64,000 nt of DNA, from NCBI GenBank assembly GCA_016169945.1, contig JADLSH010000199.1, positions 3,222,501 through 3,286,500 of the forward strand. The letters are read 5' to 3'. Below, in pieces: positions 51,801 to 57,800 of this stretch (the first letter of the stretch is position 1; each line of letters opens with the position of its first letter). The DNA comes from Trachythela sp. YZ-2020. Lineage: Eukaryota; Cnidaria; Anthozoa; Malacalcyonacea; Clavulariidae. The notes under the pieces were generated by a model, which saw only the letters and a program-made list of their open reading frames with translations, was not told the DNA's origin and searched no databases. The translations under genes and the position numbers were made by a program.

Positions 51801-54800
51801 CTGGAAAGTATTTAGTCGTCAGATACAGAATTTAGTCGCATTTGTTTTATTCATTTTCCTGCATTACATTTAAAGAAAAGAAGAATTCGAGACAGGTGAT
51901 ACGAAAATGAAATGTTAAAAATATTCAATCTGGTGAAATTTTCGACAATCTATTGAACTTTATCAAGTGAAATTCCGTTGTGAATATTTAGAAATGAACA
52001 TCTAGAATAAACATTGTTGATAATTTGAAGGCGTTCTTCATTATTTTAGTACAATTTTACATGAGAATACCCACCTTTGGAGCGACATATTTCCCAAATT
52101 TCCACTTCATCTTGGCCATGTGCAAACCTACATGGAGTTTTGACGCACCTTTCTCCCAGCCTGAAATGTTTGCACTGTACATAACGCCCCAATATTTCTT
52201 GATTCGGGGGCTTTCGTGGGTTAATCCATTTGGTTGTGTTAACTTTTCTATACCATATCACAAGTTCGCTCGTACACGAATTACATCTACGTACCGAAAA
52301 CACACGGAGTGTTACATTTCGGGCAGATACGTCTAAGATGCGAGCCAGTTGAAAGAACGTGGTCAAAATCTGTTGGCATATCATTGAGCGAACCTTGAAC
52401 ATTGTTGGGTAATACTGCATTAGCAAAGGAAGAACTCTTGGATCGCGTTGATTGTGAACTCATACCTAAACAAGAAATGCACAAGGTATAGCACAATGTG
52501 AACGGGGCTAAAGATATTTTCTATTTAATATTAAGTTGCTAAAGAAGAGGTGTTGGTAAAACAGAGGTTAGTGCATGTGCCTTTCACCTCTGCGATCGGG
52601 GCCTGTTTCCTGCAATAGGTCAGAGTTGGGTTTTCTCAACCTTCCTCAAAATAACTGGAAATTGTCCGACATGCAGGCTTTTGCCTGGGTAAGTTTGCCA
52701 GTTGGCCATTGCAGTACTGCTAGTCTGACCATAGTTAATAGAGAGGGCTGGTTTGGAAGCTTCACGAAAGTACAATGAAACTCATTATCTATGTTGGTTT
52801 AGGTTTATGCAAAAATGTAGTTCTTCGTCGTCACGTGTGTATTGTATTTTCACCTAAACAACCAATAACCATGTCAAAACTGAGCAATTGTTTAAGTTAC
52901 GGATGGGTAAATAAACCAAAACATTGCTATTGGTTGTTTGTGTGAAAATACAATACACACGTGATAATGAAGGACTACATTTTTGCATAAACCTGGACAA
53001 TAACATAGATAATGAGCTATATTGTACTTTAATGAAGCTTCCAAACCAGCCCTCTCTATTAACTATGGTCTGACTGAGTGCTGACTGTTGCTACTACTTT
53101 GTCCTTTGCCGGGCTTTGCAATGTTTTATTCAGTATTTCACTTTCAGCCTTCCTCAATGTTAGTAAACCTTCGCACGAGTGGTACCCGCAAACCCGCAGC
53201 TGTTATGCAACTCTGTGATAGACAAATGCGTTGGGCCAAAATTGCAGTTGAATCGTAACATTTGGCTGAGACTGGAAGTATTAAAATATGCAAGTCAAAG
53301 CCAGTTCAATCGTCATTTCTGTTTTCCGATATAGCCACAAAAGAACGGTGGGAATTCTTTTTGCAATTTGAAGCGATTCAACCGTGCAATAATTCGTTGT
53401 TCTTCGAGCAACCTTTTTGCATATTTAAATCGCATTACAGTTCAATCGCCAATCGCACTGATTCAACAGTTGAATTGGCTTTGATGTGCATATTTTAATT
53501 CTTCCCAATCTCAGCTACAGGTTATGATTCAACCGCAATTTTATCCCGACGCAGATTGAACAAGTGAAACAACGAATTCGTCTATATGCTGTTGTCTGAT
53601 TATCATTTCACATCAGTCGCATACGAGTGCTTTCAGTTTGAAATACCTAACACCACGGATACTCCAGTTTCCTCCTGTAGTAATTAACACCGGATCAACA
53701 AGGAATAGTCCTTACTGAAGCTCTAGGGAGAACAGTTTTGACATAACTGAAAGAGCTATCTTGTATAAATAAATGTGGTTAGAAATACCTCTGCCATCAT
53801 CGGAATTCTTTGAAAATTTTCTGACGGATTTCTAGGGCAAAAATGAATTATGCGTATAATTATAAATACACCATTACTGTACATGCTTGAATCGTAATTG
53901 ATTAACTGTGTAACAAATCTGTAACACTGGTTTTATCAACTGTGAAGATTGTACGGGAATTTAATGCCAAGCTAAATTCGTTTCATCAGTATATCGTTCG
54001 ATGCGTGAAGTGGTCGCCACAATAGACATTATTTGAAATATACTTGTTTGAACAGGAAAAAAGTGAAACAAAGATAAAAATGGCTTACATTGGTCTTCTC
54101 TTGTTGTTTCTTGATTTCATCATTTTTTTGTTTCTCGAGTTTTTGCTCATGTTCCTCCCTCTCTCTTCTCTTGCGTGCTTCCACTTCTTCTTGTTTTCTT
54201 AATATTTCTTCTTTTTTCTCCCGCTCTTTTCTCTTACGTGCTTCCAATTCTTCTTGTTTTTTTAATATTTCCTCTTGTTCTTTCCCTGCTTTCTCAATTT
54301 CTCTTTCAATCTCCTGAAATTCACAACAAAAGACACACAAATTGGATACATGTATAGCTGGTAATGGTCAGTAGCGTAGCCAGCCCGCCGATTTAGTCCC
54401 GCTATGCACATTTGTTCGTGTTCATTGACGGTGAAAACAATAAATTTCTAAAGAAATTAATAATGATAATGATTTGAAATTTGCATAGCGGGACCAAATC
54501 GGCGGGCTGGCTACGCCACTGGTAATGGTACAGTTATCTTGACAGGGGTCAGCCTTAAAAGGCTGGTTCACACGATGCGATTTGTCGGATCCAATTCTCC
54601 TCTTGACGTATGTGATTTACTGGATTTGCTGACCAGAGTAAGGCTATTGGCTCATACCTGGCGAAAAGTATAGTTGTTGCTGTATTGTGTGAATTCACAT
54701 ACGTCAGGAGGAGAATCGGATCGTGTTAAAGTACGTTCACACGTTGCGATTTGTCGGGCCGATTTCAGATGCACGTTAATGATATTTGAAAAATACGTGG

Positions 54801-57800
54801 CAAACGTCATCTGGTGACATCATCAACTGAAAATATTCGTCATTAACATTCAGCAAAACCTAAAATCGGCCCGACAAATCGCTGTGTGTGAACGTACCTT
54901 TAACAGGCCTTAAAAATTTTAGAACTGCCCATTTCAACAAGAACAACATGAAGGAGTGGCGAGGCTGAGGCCAATTGGAAGTCCAGGATGGCCATTTCCG
55001 GCGTTTTTAAAGTGAAATTTGTTGTTGTTCTTGCTTTAAGTATCTGTATCATGAATGCCCCATAACTATATAATATTCATAATTATAGTACCTTAAATCT
55101 GTAATTTAATGTAAACTGCTTAGTTGCGGGTTTGTTAAATCAACATTTTCCCTAAAAGCTCAAAAACTCAATTTTAGAACTGCCCATTTTAGGTTTCAGA
55201 AGTGTCCATTCTACATTTAGAACTGCCCAGGTTGGGAAATGGGATGCCTTAGGATGACTCCTGTATCTATACGCATTGGGTATACGTATCTGGATACAAT
55301 TAAAGTATTTTAATCACAAGTTGAATAAAATATTCGAAATAGAAAACTGCATTACCTTCTGCTTGGCCATTTCTTCTCGTTTCAATTGTTTCGATGTCTT
55401 AACAACCTATAGATAAATCAACATGACAATGAATAACATTAAGCAGGTTAAAGAAAGTTGGTTAAAGGATCTAACTACCGTAAATCTAATATTTTACTTG
55501 TGTAAATTTACTGATATTTTTGTGCAACGTTTATGCAACGGATGTGTAAGCGAAATTTTACACAAAAATTTGTGTTGCTGTGGATGAACTTTCTAATTTT
55601 TCTTTGTCCAAATTTACCGATATTTTTGAGTAACATGTATACACATATAAATGTGTTATGTGGATGCAAATTTTACTCAAGCTTTTGTGTAAAATTTACA
55701 CATAATTATTTGCAGTATTATACTTTCTATATTTTCTAGGTAGTTAGCGAACTCCATCAACCAATTTCGTGAGTATTTTACAACACTTTTTATATACCTT
55801 TGGAGCCTCAGTTTTTTGAGTAATATCTATTTTAGCACTTTGGTCGATTCCACCAGAAGCTTCGCTTAACTTCTACAGGGACAAAAACAAATCGTCAAAA
55901 AAGCTCTTCGGTAGCCTCCTCTAAAGGGGTAACCTGTAGAAATGCCTGTAGGGGCAGTTAGCTCTTCTGTTCGTTTGATGAAAGTGGGCAAATAAATGAA
56001 GACCTTAGATTTGTCAGAGCAAGTAATATTAAGAGATACTAAATCATGTAAAACATTTCTACCTCATTACTTGTCTGACCGATATTCGTGCCAGTCGTTT
56101 TCGTGATTCCACTTGATTTCTTACTCGCATTCTATAATGGTAAAAGATAATTCTGTGTCTAATTATTGAAATAACACGTTTTAAATAATGAATACGCATA
56201 AAAAACATGGTAACATTCAAGGCCACTCAATGCCAAACTGGGCTTGCCTTTTCTTTCCCTAAATATGAGGCCTGACTTGTGCAGAATTCAATTGTAAATC
56301 CAACAACATCTCGCAACAAAATATAAACTAAGACAAAAAATACCTTCTTCTTTTTGCTTGTAATCTTCTTTTCCTCTTCCGCTTTTTCTCGGAGTACTAT
56401 TTCTAATACTTTCACCTTCTCGGCCAAGAAGCAATATTGCTAAAAAACAGCAGTTCTTTTAAGATCAGTTTTCCAATACGATCAAAAGTAAGAAGGTATA
56501 TATGTATGATACAATATGCTGAGTGTCTTTACGATCAAACTACCTGAAAAATTCAACAAGAACTTCGACGTTTCGAGTGAAGGCCTTTCATCTGGAAGTT
56601 ATGATACTATATAATCTAATTCAAACGGTTCAACATCAGCTTGCGTAAGATATGTTCTTAAAGCCTGTTTATATGAGCCCAAGCTGGGACATTTAGAAAA
56701 TAAAAAAGGACTTTGTGCATAATGACGTCTCCTTGTGGTGCGTTACTACAGCTACCAGAATGCTTTGGAAGCATTTGCTATCTTTTTATACCAAGATCCT
56801 CGCGAAGCATTCTGGTAGTTTTATCATACGAAATGTTTATCACTGCACATAACCAATGGGGGGTCTGCCACTCCAGAAACTACTGGTACACCCCAGAAAT
56901 ATTTTACGGACGACATCGTTTACGGACGACTGAAAATATAACCATGCCTGCCCACTAAAAGTAATCCATGACAAGAATTTTTTTAACCGAATCAGGTTTT
57001 TTCAGTCACAGAAAAATAGAAAATAGTCGAAACTTTTCGGATACTATAAACTCAGTTTCCTGCTCTTTAAGCTCGATAGGACATTTAGGTAAGTGATGCA
57101 AATTAATTATAAAACGTTTTAGTGGGTTCTATTTACTAAGAATTTATCACACTAAATGTTATCATTGCACATTCTTACTGTCTATCACTGCACACTAATA
57201 TTAGGTATGAGTGGTATGAGGGTTGTAGTCGCGCACCGCATAGAACAGGGCCTTTTTTAACTAATGTACTGGAGGGGCAAAAGCCCCCCCAGCCCCCATG
57301 TTTGCCCCCCCAGTAAGCTATTTTTGCTCCCCCCAGTGAAGGTCCCTTTTGTCCAAAGTATAAGCCAAAAATGGAAAAAAACTGAGTTTAGAGGAAAGTT
57401 ATTGTATTCTCACAACAAAACCTGGCCCGTTAGATGGGATATATCAAAAATTGTCTCTGAAAACGCAGGAAATCAAGCCACAGAGACTTTTCTGGGGAGG
57501 ACCCCCAGACCCCCCTTCGCCTTCATACACATATAATACACCACCTACTTGTTACGTCCCCTTTCGATGATGCCCCCCCACTGATGATTTCTTAAAAAAG
57601 GCACCGCATAGAAATGTCATAGATACAGGAGGTTTATTATCAGTAAGCATATAAGGTTAGTTCACTTACATGTGGAAATCTGAGCAACAGAGATGAATAA
57701 AGATCATAAGCATCCCGCAATCTATTGCACTCCATAAATATATCAATTATTGAAAGTAAATCGTCGAACTCGCTTTCGCCACTGACACGAATTGCTATAA

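Noticed and set aside
54090..54357. Plus-strand Ser/Phe/Leu-rich ORFs
   Set aside because: Antisense of the coiled-coil exon 54089-54313.
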